Notes under the pieces: generated by a model
The model's input: the letters and a program-made list of their open reading frames with translations, nothing else
The model's database searches: none
What the model was told of the DNA's origin: nothing
Source: Monoraphidium neglectum
Lineage: Eukaryota > Chlorophyta > Chlorophyceae > Sphaeropleales > Selenastraceae
Assembly: GCF_000611645.1 (NCBI RefSeq)
Contig: NW_014013597.1
Span: forward strand, 3,102-43,850
Direction: 5' to 3'
Length of the DNA: 40,749 nucleotides
Part shown: in pieces, positions 1-12,091 of the stretch
Position numbering within the stretch: position 1 is the stretch's first letter
Layout of the letters: each line of letters opens with the position of its first letter
Translations under genes and position numbers: made by a program

Positions 1-60
1 ACACACATACGCACGCACACGCACGTTCTCAGGCGTGTACACACACACACACGCACGCAC
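1..60. repeat. CA/CG-rich alternating purine-pyrimidine tract
   Basis: Imperfect dinucleotide repeat of AC with CG interruptions at the left edge of the window. It encodes nothing credible. The open frames through it are repeat artefacts. Confidence 0.8.
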
Positions 61-409
61 GTCGGGGTGCAAGTGTGCAGGCCAGGCCCATACGATGCAC
101 GGCAGCAGCAGCGTCTCCCAACGGCATGTACCGTACAGTGCGGGAGTGGCCAATGCTGCTACATTGTGCACGGGTGAGGTCGCCCTCCTCATGCCGCCAG
201 ATTATGCATGCATCACGCGTTTGCACAATGTTTCCGCACCAGCATGAGATTCCTTCGTTGGCATCTTCACAGTTTTGTTCCCCCCTGATCTCAAGAAACC
301 CGGCACTGCCCCACAACTCTTCTCTTTGTATTGTACAAGCAATAAAGAAATCAGTGTGCCACCCTTGGCTCGGTTCAGGCGCACATTCATGCGGATCGCG
401 GGATCGAAC
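1..409. other. 5' flank and probable 5' UTR/promoter of the phosphate transporter
   Basis: No coding exon could be supported here. The first 60 bases are CA/CG alternating repeat. The rest is the stretch in front of the ATG at 410, which I take as promoter and 5' UTR. An in-frame ATG at 389 lies 21 nt upstream of the chosen start, but it has a T at -3 where the 410 ATG has an A. No TATA box or other element was convincing. The window may also cut the end of a neighbouring gene to the left, but nothing recognisable remains. Confidence 0.5.
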
Positions 410-3400
410 ATGGGCGGCAACAAGGATGTGGAGGCTTCCAGCTCTTCTCTGGTCGACATACAAGATGCGAAAAAGCTAGAGCGCCTGACTTCGATAACCA
501 CAATGCAGAACTACACGCATGCCCCAACGTGGGTGCCTGGCCCAGTGCACACCGGGTGTGCCTCAAGCTCATAGCAACATCACCCCCACATCGGCAATCC
601 TGAGCAAAAAACACGTCTGCTTTTGTGAAAATTGATGTATTCCTGACCGTGCAAGCTCAAACAAGCAATCGACTGCAACTAGGGCAGGCTGCCACCACAC
701 CAGGCATCGTACACATCAACCGTTGCAACCAGCTTGGTGCCCAAAGCATTTTGGGCGCCGAACAAGCAGCGTATCCCTGTTTATACCCGCCTCACCTTGA
801 CGGCTTGGCTGTCATCCCAAGGTGCTGGTGCAGGATAAGTGTGCAGGCACCACCACCAGGCTAAGTCCTCAGTATTCGCCAAACCGCCCACCACAGAACG
901 CAATTGTCGTCCCTCTTTCGCCCTCCCGCTTGTCGCTTGCCTGGCCTCGCAGACCCAAGAAGCAGGCCGGGGTTCTTTCAGCCTTCAAGTGGTGGGCGGC
1001 TTGGGCGGTTCCAGGGCTAGGCATGTTCAGCGAAGGTAAGCAGGATATTGGTTGCAGCTTGCAGGTGGTTGCACCTGCCACCAAATGGCCTCTTGCTTGG
1101 GCGGGCAGGGACTACCTCTGCGGGGGCCATGATGCGTTTAAGTGCATTAGCAGCACTCCTCGGTGTGCCGTTTGAAAGGCGACCTTCACATATGCTGATG
1201 TCATCGTGCGAGCCTCGACAACTGTTCGTTTTGCTGAGCTGCACACCATGGTCACACCTGGCCCGTCCACCTGACCCAGCCGCCATGACCATCTCCATTG
1301 ACGGCATCAGCCCCCATCGTTCAGGCCCCGCCTCACTCATACGCCACTCAGACAGCAGTGCCCTCCTTCAACCCCACCTCACCCCCCTCGCTCCTGCATG
1401 ATCGTGTTCAACGGCTTCGTCCACACCCAGCCCACTCACCCCCCTCCAAAATAACCCCACCCTATCACCCACTGCCGCAACCCCAGCCTACATCATCTTC
1501 TCTATCGGCCTGATCAAGCCCTTACAGTCTGCCGCATTCCCCACCTGCTTTGAAACACACGTGGACTGCCGCCCTGAGGAGGTGTGCGCGTCCTGAGAGC
1601 GTTTGCCAAGGGGACAGCAGAGAGCCCCGCCCCTGCGCCAACATATGAGGACGGGAAGAATTGGTTGAACAGTGAAGCCATAAAAAGCCAGGGCATCCAC
1701 AACTCCCTCAGCACGGTTGTTGGTCCTGCATTTGCAGCACCGACCAAGCGCAGTGGGGGCAGCCCCTTGCCCTGACACCCCACGTCAGCCACATCACTTG
1801 CATACCGATCGCTCCCGCCCCTCCGCAGACCCACGTGATGAACTTTGTCCAGATCGCGGGGATCATCCTGGGAATGCTGGTGTTTGGAGCCTTGGGTGAC
1901 ATCATTGGCCGTTGCTGGGGCAGGTGGGCGGTAGCCGGCAGGGGCAGTTTGGGGCCATGATGGCGCGTCTAGGGGGCAGGGGCACCAGGGGGCAAGCACA
2001 AATGTTTGGTGATCGCAGGGGGTGTTGATCCTGTGGGGGATCAGACGCTGCGTGCCAAGGATGCTCGGACTTAGACGCTGTCTCGACCATCGACGGCTGA
2101 ATCCCATGTTACCCGCGCCCACCTGCCTACCATGCATTACCTGCCCCCCAGTCGGATCGTGGCCACCATCATGCTGACTGGCTCTGTCATGCTCGTGTTC
2201 TCAGCGTTGGTGCGAGACCCCCTCACCTACCTGCAGTTCTTCATCTTCGCCCAAACCTTCTATGGCTTTGGTGTCGGCGGAGAGGTGTGCGAGGTTCCTT
2301 GGGGGTTGTACTCTCGAGCTTGCCGGTCAGTCAACCCACAATTCCAGCCAGCCCTGCCGGGGCTGCTTTCTCGGCTGGCGAGCCGCCAATGTTGGCCATG
2401 GCACGCCCTGCATTATCGTCCACCCTACCTGTGCAGTACCCAATGGCGGCAAGCTCGGCGGCCGAGCGGTCTCAGAGCGACCCCGAGCTGCGCAACAAGC
2501 GGGGGCAGCAGGTGGTGCTCACCTTCTCACAGCAGGTGAGGGCTCAGCTGTGACCCACTTACCCTTTTTTTCTGGCGCGTGGGGGGAGGTGTCATTGACT
2601 TCAGTGGCTGCCAACAGCCTGCTGGCTGCAGCCTTTTGGGCCATGAAGCCTTGAGTCCGCGGGAACCTCTTGCCAAGAGGGGTACAGCCAGCAATACATG
2701 TATCGCCACTGCTCCTCCTCCCCCCACACTCACACCTGCCCGTGTGTCTCTGTTGCCTGCTAGCGCACTTCTTCACAAACTCCCAATTCCTTCGAACAAG
2801 CGGCCCCCCCAGATCGACACATCCAACCAAGCGCCCTTCCCCCGTTGAACCCACCCAGGGCATGGGGAACCTGGTCAATGGCTGCGTCATCCTGATCTGC
2901 ATGGCCATGCTGGGCCAGACCGGCCACGTGCTGGAGGGCAGGGCGTCGCGTGACATCATCATTATACAGGTGGGGTGGACCAACGCCACAACGTGATTTG
3001 GTACCTCCAGTGGCCTCAACACTGTGGGCCACTCGCACAGCACATGCGAGGCTTGCCGCGCCAGATGCCCTTGAGCCCAACCCTTTGTAGTGAGTGGGCT
3101 GATCTTGGCCTCTTTCTGACGACCCCTTACACAGCCGCCGCGTCGCGCTCAGCAGTCAGGGGAACCCGCTACTGCTTTCTACGACAGGCTGCCCTCAGAA
3201 TGTGCTGTGCACTACTGTGCCTGGCCCAGCCCTATGTTGGCAGCCCCTCGCCTTCCCTCTAAACACGCCACGCAACCGCTCTTCGCCCTGCCCTAGTTTG
3301 CAGCAGCTGCTGCAGTGAGCGTATTTATGACTGTCTGGCGCTACACCAAACTGGAGGAGTCGAAGGTGTGGAAGGCGGAGCGCAAAGATGCCGAGGACAT

Positions 3401-6385
3401 CACCGCCCAGATCGAACACAAGCAGGTGGGGCGGCCCAGGTGTCACGCACCAGCGCGCCACCGCCACCAGCTGCAAAACACCCTCTTGACGCGTGGCCTC
3501 ACCTGCCCGCCCCGGTGATTCTTCCGGGTTTTTGCAGATCAACTCGTGATGTGCCCGCACGCCTGCCCAAGGCAGCTGGCAGGGGTGAACACTCATCCAC
3601 GCGCGTCCTGCTTCCCATGCTGTGTCTCGTCTCTCCCCCCAGAAACTCTACATGTACAAGACCACCCTGTACCGCTTTGGCCCCCGGCTCATGGTCACAT
3701 GCCTCGGCTGGGTCATGAACGATGGTGCGCCTGCGCAGTCCCAATGCCGCTGCAAAATCGTGAGGCGCTACCTGCACCTGCTGCTGGCAATTAGCAGGGC
3801 CGATTGCCGCCGAAGAGGACATGCCCGTTTGGCTGCACAGGCCCTAAGAAGAATGAAACACATGCGCCGAAGCTGCCATTGCGCTGGCACGTAGCCTGAC
3901 CGCCGTCGTATGCTCGTTTTGCTCTTTGACAATCGCTGCAGGTGCCTTTTACGGGAACAAGCTGTTCCAGTCCAAGTTCATCGGTGAGGCCATCAGGCTT
4001 CTTCTAGGTTTGACTCAAACGAGGGTCAAAACATGAGCCAGACGCCGCCAACACCGCGGTTGTACCTGCACGAGAAGGCGTACCCACATATTTTGCTGCT
4101 CTCAACCGCAAAATCGCAGACCGGCCATGCGGAGCCTGCGCGCCCACCAAACAACACGGCTCCCTCTCCTCGACCCCTCCCTCCAGCGGCGCTGTACCCC
4201 AACGCCACGCAATTTGAGCGGATGCAGTGGACGGTCCTCAACAGCGCCATCTCGCTGCTGGGCTACTGGGCCGCCGCCGCGCTGGTGGACAAGCCCTGGT
4301 ACGGCCGGTGCCGCATGCAGGTGCGGCCTGGCCGCGCGTGGCGGGCCGCCGCCATTCCTCACTGGAATGCCTTGTGTTGTGCTGCCAGGGCTCCTGGGTG
4401 CCGTGGACCGCTTGTAGGGAATCCTGGCTGGCATTCCACTGCATAGCAAGAGCTGGTGGGGCAGGTCTTCATCCTCCTGCCTTGGTGCGTTGCTGTGTCT
4501 TGCCCTGCCAGCCCTCTTTCCGCCCCATGCAGCTGCACCAAAAGCCGCCCCCCAAACGCACCCTGCCGACCTGCTCCAAACCAGACGATTGGCTTCTTCA
4601 TGATGTTTGTGCTCTTCATGGCCTGCGGCGTAGCCTACGGCCCGCTAACTGCCAGCGCCACGGGCTTCAAGGCGTTCCAGGCCCTCTACTTCCTCTCCAG
4701 CTTCTTCAACCAGTTCGGGCCCAACTGGTGGGCACACGCCGCCCTTGCTCTCACTGAAAATCACCAGTTATGGGCAGGCGTGCAGTGGCAGTCCGACACG
4801 TATACACTGGCGGCTTTGAATGCATGCAGCCGCTCTTGTTTCGGGGCAGCACTCAAGTGCACAGCGCGCGGGGTCCTGTGCCCGCCAGTCGCAGCTTGAC
4901 TGGATTCGATCGCGCAGCCCTGTACCCCTGCACACCTGCACACCTGCACACCTGCACACCCCACCTTGACAACCTGCACTCAGCATCGCTGCTGCCCACC
5001 CAGCCTCCAGCCCGTTCCCTGAAACATACTTCTTCCTGCGCCCCCCCCCCCGACCCTCGCCCTCATTACCCCCGCAGCACGACCTGGCTGGTGGCGGCCG
5101 AGGTGTTCCCCACAGACGTACGCGCCACGTTCCAGGGCACCAGCGCGGCCGCCGGCAAAGTGGGCGCGATCATAGCAGACATCGTCTTCGGCCTCGTCAG
5201 GTGAGGCAGGTCAGCGCCGCGGGTCCCGGCTGCATGCCTGGCGTCAAATGGCTGATTTGATCCAGCGCTGATTTGCTGCCCGGGTGACGGGGGACGGCCG
5301 CGCTGCGACGCCTGAAGCAATCCTGTTTTTCTCCTTCATGCAGCCGCGTTGCAGCCATGCCCCCTGCAGCCATCAATCTGCTGGGTCCGCAACCCGAGTC
5401 CGCAACCCCTCCCCATCTTTAAAACCCTCCCTCGCTGACACAGCACCCAGACGACATTCTTCATGTCCGCTGGTTTTGGGGTGGCAGGCTGCATCCTGAC
5501 GCTGCTGTTCCTGCCAGACACCACAGGCCTTAGCCTGGATGAGCTGGACCGGCTGGTGGGGGGGGCTGACGGCCGGATACCAAGACACAGCACATCAACA
5601 TGCTGATTTGAAAATGTTGAGACACTTTGTAATATGCCCCCATCAGTTGCTGCGCCGACTGAGCAATTGTGCGCTGTCACACTTTTAGCCTATGGGATTG
5701 TCACATCAGGCGTGGGGCTCTGGCGCTTTTTCAGTCTGTTGTCCAAATCGCTAACCTTGGACGCATTCGCCCCGCTCTCCGCCTCCATTCGATACTCTGC
5801 CCGCCCCCGTCATCAGCACAAGTACATGCTGGCTGAAGAATTCGAGCACTACCACGGGGAGGCCGTGAACCCCAAGCACCTGTCGCTCTTTGAGAGGTGC
5901 GGGGGCAGCGCTGCAGCGGCAAACCATTACCAGGACAAGGAACCAGGAGGGCGGCAACCACGAGGCTCATATGCTGTATCAGGAGGCCTGCCTATATTGC
6001 ATAAGGGTTGGTGTACGCATGCTCCTTCATTCCCCCTACCTGAACCTTGCCACGTGGCAGCATGATTGTGCGCAGACCGACCCTCTGAATGCAACGCATG
6101 AACATTGTCACGCACGTTCGTTCATTGCACACCTCCCGCAACCACACGCGCGTGCGCGCACACACTCGCGCCAACACCTCAACACAAAGGTACGTCCTGG
6201 GCTGGTCCAAGCACTACAACCCCGACATGGACGCACACCACAAAGAGCTGCAGGAGATGGCCGCAGCCACCAAGGCCAGCCAGGCTGTCGCAGAGCAGGA
6301 CGCCGCACGCGGCCGCGCGGCCGACCCTCTGCTGGAGATGGCAAACCGCGGGGCCAACAACGGCCACGGCGGCGCGCAGATTTGA
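410..6385 (+). CDS. PHT1/Pho84-like phosphate:H+ symporter (major facilitator superfamily), 16 exons, 591 aa
   Basis: Plasma-membrane phosphate uptake transporter of the PHS family, with 12 predicted membrane segments. Exons: 410-528, 953-1035, 1487-1581, 1829-1923, 2152-2284, 2437-2535, 2859-2969, 3297-3425, 3643-3724, 3942-3983, 4187-4320, 4585-4727, 5078-5200, 5444-5555, 5817-5896, 6190-6385. All phases join and the total is 1776 nt. The MFS loop motif GDIIGRCWG is at about residues 122-130. From what I recall of the PiPT structure, Pi is held by Tyr, Gln, Trp-x3-Asp-x3-Tyr and Asn. The equivalents here are Tyr176 (GGEY), Gln208 (FSQQG), Trp311/Asp315/Tyr319 and Asn421 (FGPN), all present. 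AAEVFPTDVRATFQGTSAAA before segment 11 is typical of the family. Two carboxylates usually Asp are Glu (Glu67, Glu175), and the second Arg of loop motif A is Cys. The start at 410 has A at -3; the exon 1-2 join rests on phase and plausibility only. Substrate specificity is inferred. Confidence 0.9.
4931..4960. repeat. Short tandem repeat, CACACCTG unit, in transporter intron 12
   Basis: Nearly four perfect copies of an 8-nt unit lie in the intron between the exons ending at 4727 and starting at 5078. It is non-coding. Confidence 0.8.
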
Positions 6386-6967
6386 GCTTGTGCAGGGGGC
6401 GAGGTGGTAAAGCAGCCTGGTTGTCTGACAGCTGCTAGGGAAGATCAAAGGGTCAAAGTTTGGGGCCGGACGGCGGCAATCATAGCCGGCTAGCAAGGCG
6501 TTCCCCATCGTCCTCAACGTCCTGATTGCACAACACACGCAGACCCACCTATTTTCGAATCACCATTGCAATTGGTTGCCAGTGCCCTGCAACGCCTCCG
6601 ACTTTGTGAATTTTCAAGACCCATCTGTGCTAGGGTGGATTCCTGATCGTCGTGTCATTGCAGCACCACGCGCACCGTCAGCCCCTGAATGGGTGGACTG
6701 ATCAGCCTGGGCGCTTTCGTCAACTTGGGGCTCCTGGCTTCAGCCCTTGGTGAACCCAGCATGCGGCTTCTTGTTATCCAGTTTTCATGCACCTATGGCT
6801 GTACATATATTTGTACAATTTATATGATGCATTCGGGGACACTCGCCTGATTCGGCGCCTCTGCATACACCTGCCCACGATTATTGGTATTGTCTGTGGA
6901 CTCTAAGTTGCATAGACACTTTGCACAGTTCGAAAATTACAGGGCGCACATTGTTGAATAGCACGAT

Positions 6968-6972
6968 TGTAA
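6968..6972 (+). promoter_or_regulatory. Candidate TGTAA poly(A) signal of the transporter
   Basis: TGTAA on the + strand, 583 nt after the stop codon. TGTAA is the usual poly(A) signal of chlorophyte algae. The implied 3' UTR length is normal for such genomes. Confidence 0.5.
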
Positions 6973-7024
6973 TCTCCTTCGTTGCTGATACAAAAACAAG
7001 TATCTGAGCACAGCACATACATAT

Positions 7025-7029
7025 TTACA
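7025..7029 (-). promoter_or_regulatory. Candidate TGTAA poly(A) signal of the SWIM gene
   Basis: TTACA on the + strand reads TGTAA on the minus strand, about 170 nt downstream of the SWIM gene stop at 7199. Confidence 0.55.
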
Positions 7030-7198
7030 TTGGTGGCACAGCAGCAACCGCTGCACAGCGGACAGTATCAAGCCCACTGCCATAGTACGCCACCTGCTTC
7101 ATCAACTGTACGGCCGTTGGAAGTTATGGCCAGGTCTAGCAACAGCAATAACATAACAACACGCAGCCCGCCAACAACAGTAAGTCCTATCCTCTGTG

Positions 7199-10100
7199 TC
7201 ACCGCCGACCCCGTTTATTTGCTCGCTTCTTCTTGCCGCATGTCGCCGCCGCGCGCTTCCCACCTGGCCGCTCCTCCTCCCCCTGCCCCTCCCCCTCCGC
7301 TGACGCCTCATCCGCCACCGCCTGCTGCGCCGCAAGCTCAGCTTTCTGCCTGCGTTCCCGCGCGCGCTCTTCCTGGCCCTTGACGCGCTCTGCATCAGAC
7401 TCGTCCGCCGCCTGCAGGTCTGACACCTTGCGCTCCAGGGCCTGGTTGAGTGGGGGGAGGTTGTAAAGTGTGTGCATTGCTTGAACTAGGGGCCAGATGC
7501 ATGGGCAGCTGGCGCTTGGGCATGTTCATGTGCACACAGCGTGAGGGTCGATGTAGTGGCGCCCTCCGCCGCACTCAGCGGCGGAGGGCCCTGGAAAGGA
7601 GGAACCACCGAGCACCCACAAGAGTTGGGAGGACCTGTGAGCTCAATGTCTGGCCCAACTCGGCCCAGCCCACCTGCGGCCAGTCTTGGTAGGGCTCGTC
7701 GAGCCCTAGCTGCTGCAGGATGAGGCGTATGTGCTTGCAGTCGTGCTTGCGGATCCTGCAGCGGAAGGCCGGCAGACACGACCCAGATTGAAGTGTGATT
7801 GTGTGATGCCAGCAAAGGAGGCAAGGAAGGGCGTGCAGCACCTGCCAGCTGCGCATCGGGGCAAATAAGTGGTCCTTTGCCCAGCCACAGCAAAAACCTG
7901 GGCGGGTTGGTTGAGTGCGGTCGCAACTGACGCACGAGCGCTGCCAATACCTCGCATCAAACCATCATGTTGCTGGGTCCTGCCCTCGCCGCCCACCTGC
8001 AGTCCATGCACTCGCACGTGCGCGGCCGCCTGCCCTGTTCCGGCCGTGTCGTAAACCGCACCTGCGCCGAGGGTGCGGGCCGGTGGGTATAATAAAATTG
8101 GTGTGGGGCGCTCAATTTGGGGAGATGCACCGCGCGGCGTATCTGAGCGTACTGCCTGCAAAGGGCACTGCCCCTGCAAGTTGGGGAACGGACCTGCAGG
8201 TGACACCTCTCCCGATGCATACAATCATACAACCCGTCCTGCGCCCCAGCTTGCGCAGCGGGCAGGGGCCCCAGCCGGCTGACCCTCGACTCACGGCATA
8301 GTGGTCACCCTTGGATCCGATGACAATGAACGTGGCTTTCTGGGCGCCCTCGCCTCCTGCGATCAGGTCGTTGCTTTACCATAAGACGGCCAGGTGGATC
8401 CAGGTGGCAGCACAATTGACCACCTACCGCCACACCTCTCCTTGACCATCGCACCTGCATCCTGAGGGCTGCCTCGCCCGCATGCCGTCCCCCTCACGTA
8501 CTTGAGCCCACGCCTTTGAAAGTGCACTGAAAAACCAAGCATCAAATATGCAAACAAGCACGTGTCCTTCACAAAGCCAGTGGTGCTGCGGAGCCCTGGA
8601 CCCACCCTGGCCCTCCACGCTCCACTCCACCAGGCCCCCCATCTCCAGCTCGCGCAGCCGCGCCTTCTGGACGTCACGCATCGCCTCCGCCTGGAGCAGC
8701 CGGGGTTGAAAGTCGCAGGGAGGGGGCGCATGGCGGGAAAGCGGTGGTTCCCTCTGTGGCGCCTAACATGATGAGATGGGCGTATGGCATGTGCACCAGC
8801 TCATGGGCGGAGGGGGAGGGCAGTGCAGGAAGCGCAGGGGTGCAGGCGGTTGCTCACGCTGCTCCTCTTCGCTTGGTCAGTGTCTGAGCCCCAGCAGCGG
8901 CCCGGCTTGGTGCTTTTTGACACAGGCCGCCGCGGCTGGGGCAAAACGCCATCAGGCCTGGACATCACCACAACAAAGCCCTCCTGCCACGCACTCGCAC
9001 ACTCAAACACACAAGCAAAGCGCTACCCCAACATCAAACAACTCACGGTGGCCGCAATCTCCTCTTCTGTCGGCGGCTCTGGCGGCCCCTTGCAACGCGC
9101 CAGGTGCAGCTGGCGCGCCTCCAGGCTCAGCTGCGCCCTGCCACACCTGTGTGGCCAGACAATATATGGTTGCAGGGCAGATGCGTCGAAGCACGTGCGC
9201 TGCAGGCGCGCTAGGCACAGCACCGCCGACCCTGTGGTGCGACCAGGGGGACAGCCCCGCGATCATTCAGGGAGTTCCAGTGTCAAACCAAAAATGCAAA
9301 GGGATATGATTATGGCCCGTGATCGCCCGCTTCTGAAGCCATTCAGGCCAGAGAGTTTCAACTCTGGAAAAATGGGCTGAGATGGGAGGCCTGGAGGCAA
9401 CCCAAGGCCAGCAACGGCCAGCAGCACGCCAGCCGCACCGCAGCATCGTGCATGCTGCCAGCCCAGAGCAGCCTCCCAGCATACTGACGGCAGCCGCAGC
9501 CGCATATAGTACCCAGAATTGCTTGCTTCATTTGCCAGCGACCTCACCCTGTGGTTGCACACTGGGCAACCATGCACCTCCCCCCCTTCACGCACCTTGG
9601 GCAATGCCCCGTGGTGATGAACTCTGCCAAATCACTGCCCTCCTCAACGCCAGCTGGCAGGCCACTGTGCGCCTCTGCCTCGTGCCCCTGCAGCGGAGGG
9701 ATGGAGGAGCGCAGCCAAACGCGATGCAGAGCCACGTTTGAGCGCAGCAGCGCACCTGGGGCTGGCAGTGGCATCGCACAGACAATCCTGTAGCCCCAAG
9801 CGGAGGACCGCAGCGTACCCCAAAAGAGGCCCACCTCAAGGCGCGCCGACTTGCGCGTTGGCTCCCCTGGAGCCCTTTTGGGGCGCGGCATCGCCGGCCT
9901 GCGGTTGGCCGTTCATTAGTGGGAGCGTGGGACGCCGTTGCCCCCGTGGCGGCAGCTGTCCACACTTGAAATGGAACCTGCGATGACGTCGGCTGCAGCG
10001 CTTGCCTTGCAGTCCAAATGTCTGCACGGGCCGGGATGATGCTGAATCACTGCTGCAATGAGAGCGGAGCTTTTGTGGAGAGCGGCACCCATCCCACCCT

Positions 10101-10666
10101 CGCCCCTCAACCGCGGGTCCAGCCCACCCTCGCCCCTCAACCGCGGGTCCAGCATATACATATCTTCCATTCCACCCTCACTTGTTCTTTTGAGGCATCA
10201 TCTTTACCAGCCCTTCCACCGCCTGAGGAATTCCCAGAGCAATCAGGCGGGCCCGGTTGCGGGCGATGCTTCGGAGGGTTGGGAGCATTGCGTGGGTGAT
10301 GAGAGTGCGCAGGGAAGGGGGGAAAGGTAGGCATGTCAGGGCAAATTGAGGAGCGATGCAATTTATTTTTTGGCAAACGGCGCCCACATACACAGCTTCG
10401 GTCACTGCTAGTGCGCAAGAGTCACTGCACAGTGGGCCTGCCGTGGGCTTATCATAGTGCTTCGGCGCTTGCCAAAGCGCTTGGGGCAACGAGATGGTGA
10501 GAAGCATCTGCGCTGAAGGCGTTCATGCTACGACGGAGTTTGTTTATACCGCCAGACTCATCGCGCGAAGCCTGTGGACTCACAGTTGGAGCCGCGCAAG
10601 CTCATATGGCGCCAGAGGAGCACCATGTGCATCGACTGCCCCTTCCGCGCTTGCTGCATCTTCCAT
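7199..10666 (-). CDS. SWIM-type zinc-finger protein, 10 exons, 336 aa
   Basis: Probable nuclear protein; molecular role unknown. Exons on the minus strand, in order: 10584-10666, 10182-10268, 9835-9898, 9548-9687, 9047-9146, 8606-8690, 8295-8356, 7997-8061, 7674-7755, 7199-7441. Phases agree and the total is 1011 nt. In order: an N-terminal helix motif YELARLQLIARNRARLIALG (residues 21-40); a basic segment KRAPGEPTRKSARLE (64-78); a Cys-rich knot, C107-x2-C110, C116, C121, C126, likely a metal site; the segment FIVIGSKGDHYAVRF; a SWIM finger C223-x-C225-x9-C235-x-H237; then a charged coiled coil and a basic C-terminus ending KKKRANKRGRR, a likely nuclear localisation signal. SWIM fingers bind DNA or proteins and occur in ubiquitin ligases and transposase-derived proteins. 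No RING domain is visible. The two 5'-most exons are small and join at phase 2. The ATG at 10666 is the first in frame in that exon. Confidence 0.85.
10093..10152. repeat. Perfect 30-bp tandem duplication in a SWIM-gene intron
   Basis: Two adjacent identical copies of a 30-nt GC-rich unit (10093-10122 and 10123-10152) lie in the intron between the exons at 10182 and 9898. With only two copies and no spacer, it is a local duplication, not a CRISPR array. Confidence 0.9.
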
Positions 10667-12091
10667 TCTATTTTTTACGCCGCAGCTGGAAGAGGTGCGA
10701 AAGTGATCTGTGCCACAGAGTGTCTTGCTGGCGGGCACCCTTTCGTACAAAGCCAACAACAAGATTGTTAAGAAGTGATCACTTGCGCCAAAACTCAGCT
10801 CAGGAGTTCAAGCACGCGCAGTATGGCTCCCAGTCAACACAGCACTCGCAGCGTGCACAGCATCACAGCATTCCCCTGCAACACTTGCTGTGCCCCTGCA
10901 TATATAATTGTGCGACAAGCGCAAGCATAGTGCAGCAAGGCCATGTTCCGGGATAAATCTTGTATGACACCACATGCATGTCGCATGGCACACAGTGATT
11001 TGAACAGCCAGGAGCACCAACCAGGCACAAGCAGGCAAAAGCAAACTGGGAGCCTGCATCAGGCAGCAGCACCGCTTTGTCACCACCAGATATGCCATGT
11101 GCCTGCTGTGTCCCCACATGACTCTGCCATCACCGGTCATGAACCCGGCGTGGCGCTGTCCGGCGTGGCTGAGCCCTCCTCCTACCATGGCATGGAACGA
11201 ATGCAGTTATTCAATCCAATCATTGCCCCCAAGCAACAGGCGGGGTGGCTGCTGGTCGGGCAGATGAGGGGCAAGGGGGGATGCGGCCTAGAGCACTGCG
11301 CCTTCTATGCAATTGACGATTAGACCTGAAAAGTTGAACAAAAAGGCTTGACAGTCAGCTCAGCCCTCACTTTGCGAGCACAACAATGTGGCGATGCAGC
11401 GCTGTAGTCAGTTTCCTGCGTTTGGTCAAGTCCCTTCGTTGCTCCGCTTGCATTGCACTACAACACATGCAAAGGGCACCCCTAGGTAGAGCCAGCCATC
11501 ACTAGTGAGCGACTGGTGGAGCCGCAATGAGGCCTGAGTTCCACACGCAGCAAAGCCCTTTAGCGGGGAGTGCAAGGGCGTCCAGTCCAGCGTGCACTGC
11601 AGAAGGGCCCAAAGGAAAAACAGGCGCTGTGAGTGCCGTGCAACTTCCCAATGCATTGTTGCCAGTCACGTAGAGCGGTGACGCTCGAATGCCATTTCTG
11701 CTTGTCCTGTTGTGCAGGCAGCCCTCTATACGAAGTAGCGCCGTGGCCGACGCCGGCAACCCTGCACTCAGCTGCAGTTCTTTTCTTGCATAGCTGTCAC
11801 CCGCACTCCTTGCACCACTGGCCGCGCCTGCAGCAACTCGACGGCACTGCCCTAACCTTACAGCGGTCACGTGTTGCTGCAGCAGGGTCGGTGATGGCAG
11901 GCAGAATGTGGAGCCTGTTGAAGCAGGCTCCGACATCCCCGTGCGCCTCCAATTTCCCAGAGGGCATACACCCTTGCAGTAACACGAGTTTGAGGATTAA
12001 ACGCTTGCAAAACAGTCAGCAGGTCTCTACAATGACGTTGCAGCTCGTGCACTTCGTGTGACAACACAAAACACCAGTGATAGCTGGAAGG
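10667..12091. other. Intergenic: SWIM-gene upstream region and TraB 3' UTR
   Basis: 1.4 kb between two minus-strand genes. It should hold the promoter of the SWIM gene (right of 10666) and the 3' UTR of the TraB gene (left of 12092). I found no exon with family similarity. Open frames up to about 144 codons exist on both strands but lack consistent splice sites or motifs. Confidence 0.5.
11858..11862 (-). promoter_or_regulatory. Candidate TGTAA poly(A) signal of the TraB gene
   Basis: Reads TGTAA on the minus strand, about 230 nt downstream of the TraB stop at 12092. Confidence 0.45.

Larger units (their letters stand above)
6386..7198. other. Convergent intergenic region holding two 3' UTRs
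   Basis: This is the space between the stop of the transporter (+) and the stop of the SWIM gene (-). It is AT-richer than its flanks. No exon with acceptable splice sites or family similarity was seen. It contains facing TGTAA signals, annotated separately, so the two transcripts probably end within about 60 nt of each other. Confidence 0.6.

Noticed and set aside
10093..10152. Direct repeats as a possible CRISPR array
   Set aside because: Only two abutting copies with no spacer, inside an intron of a eukaryotic gene.
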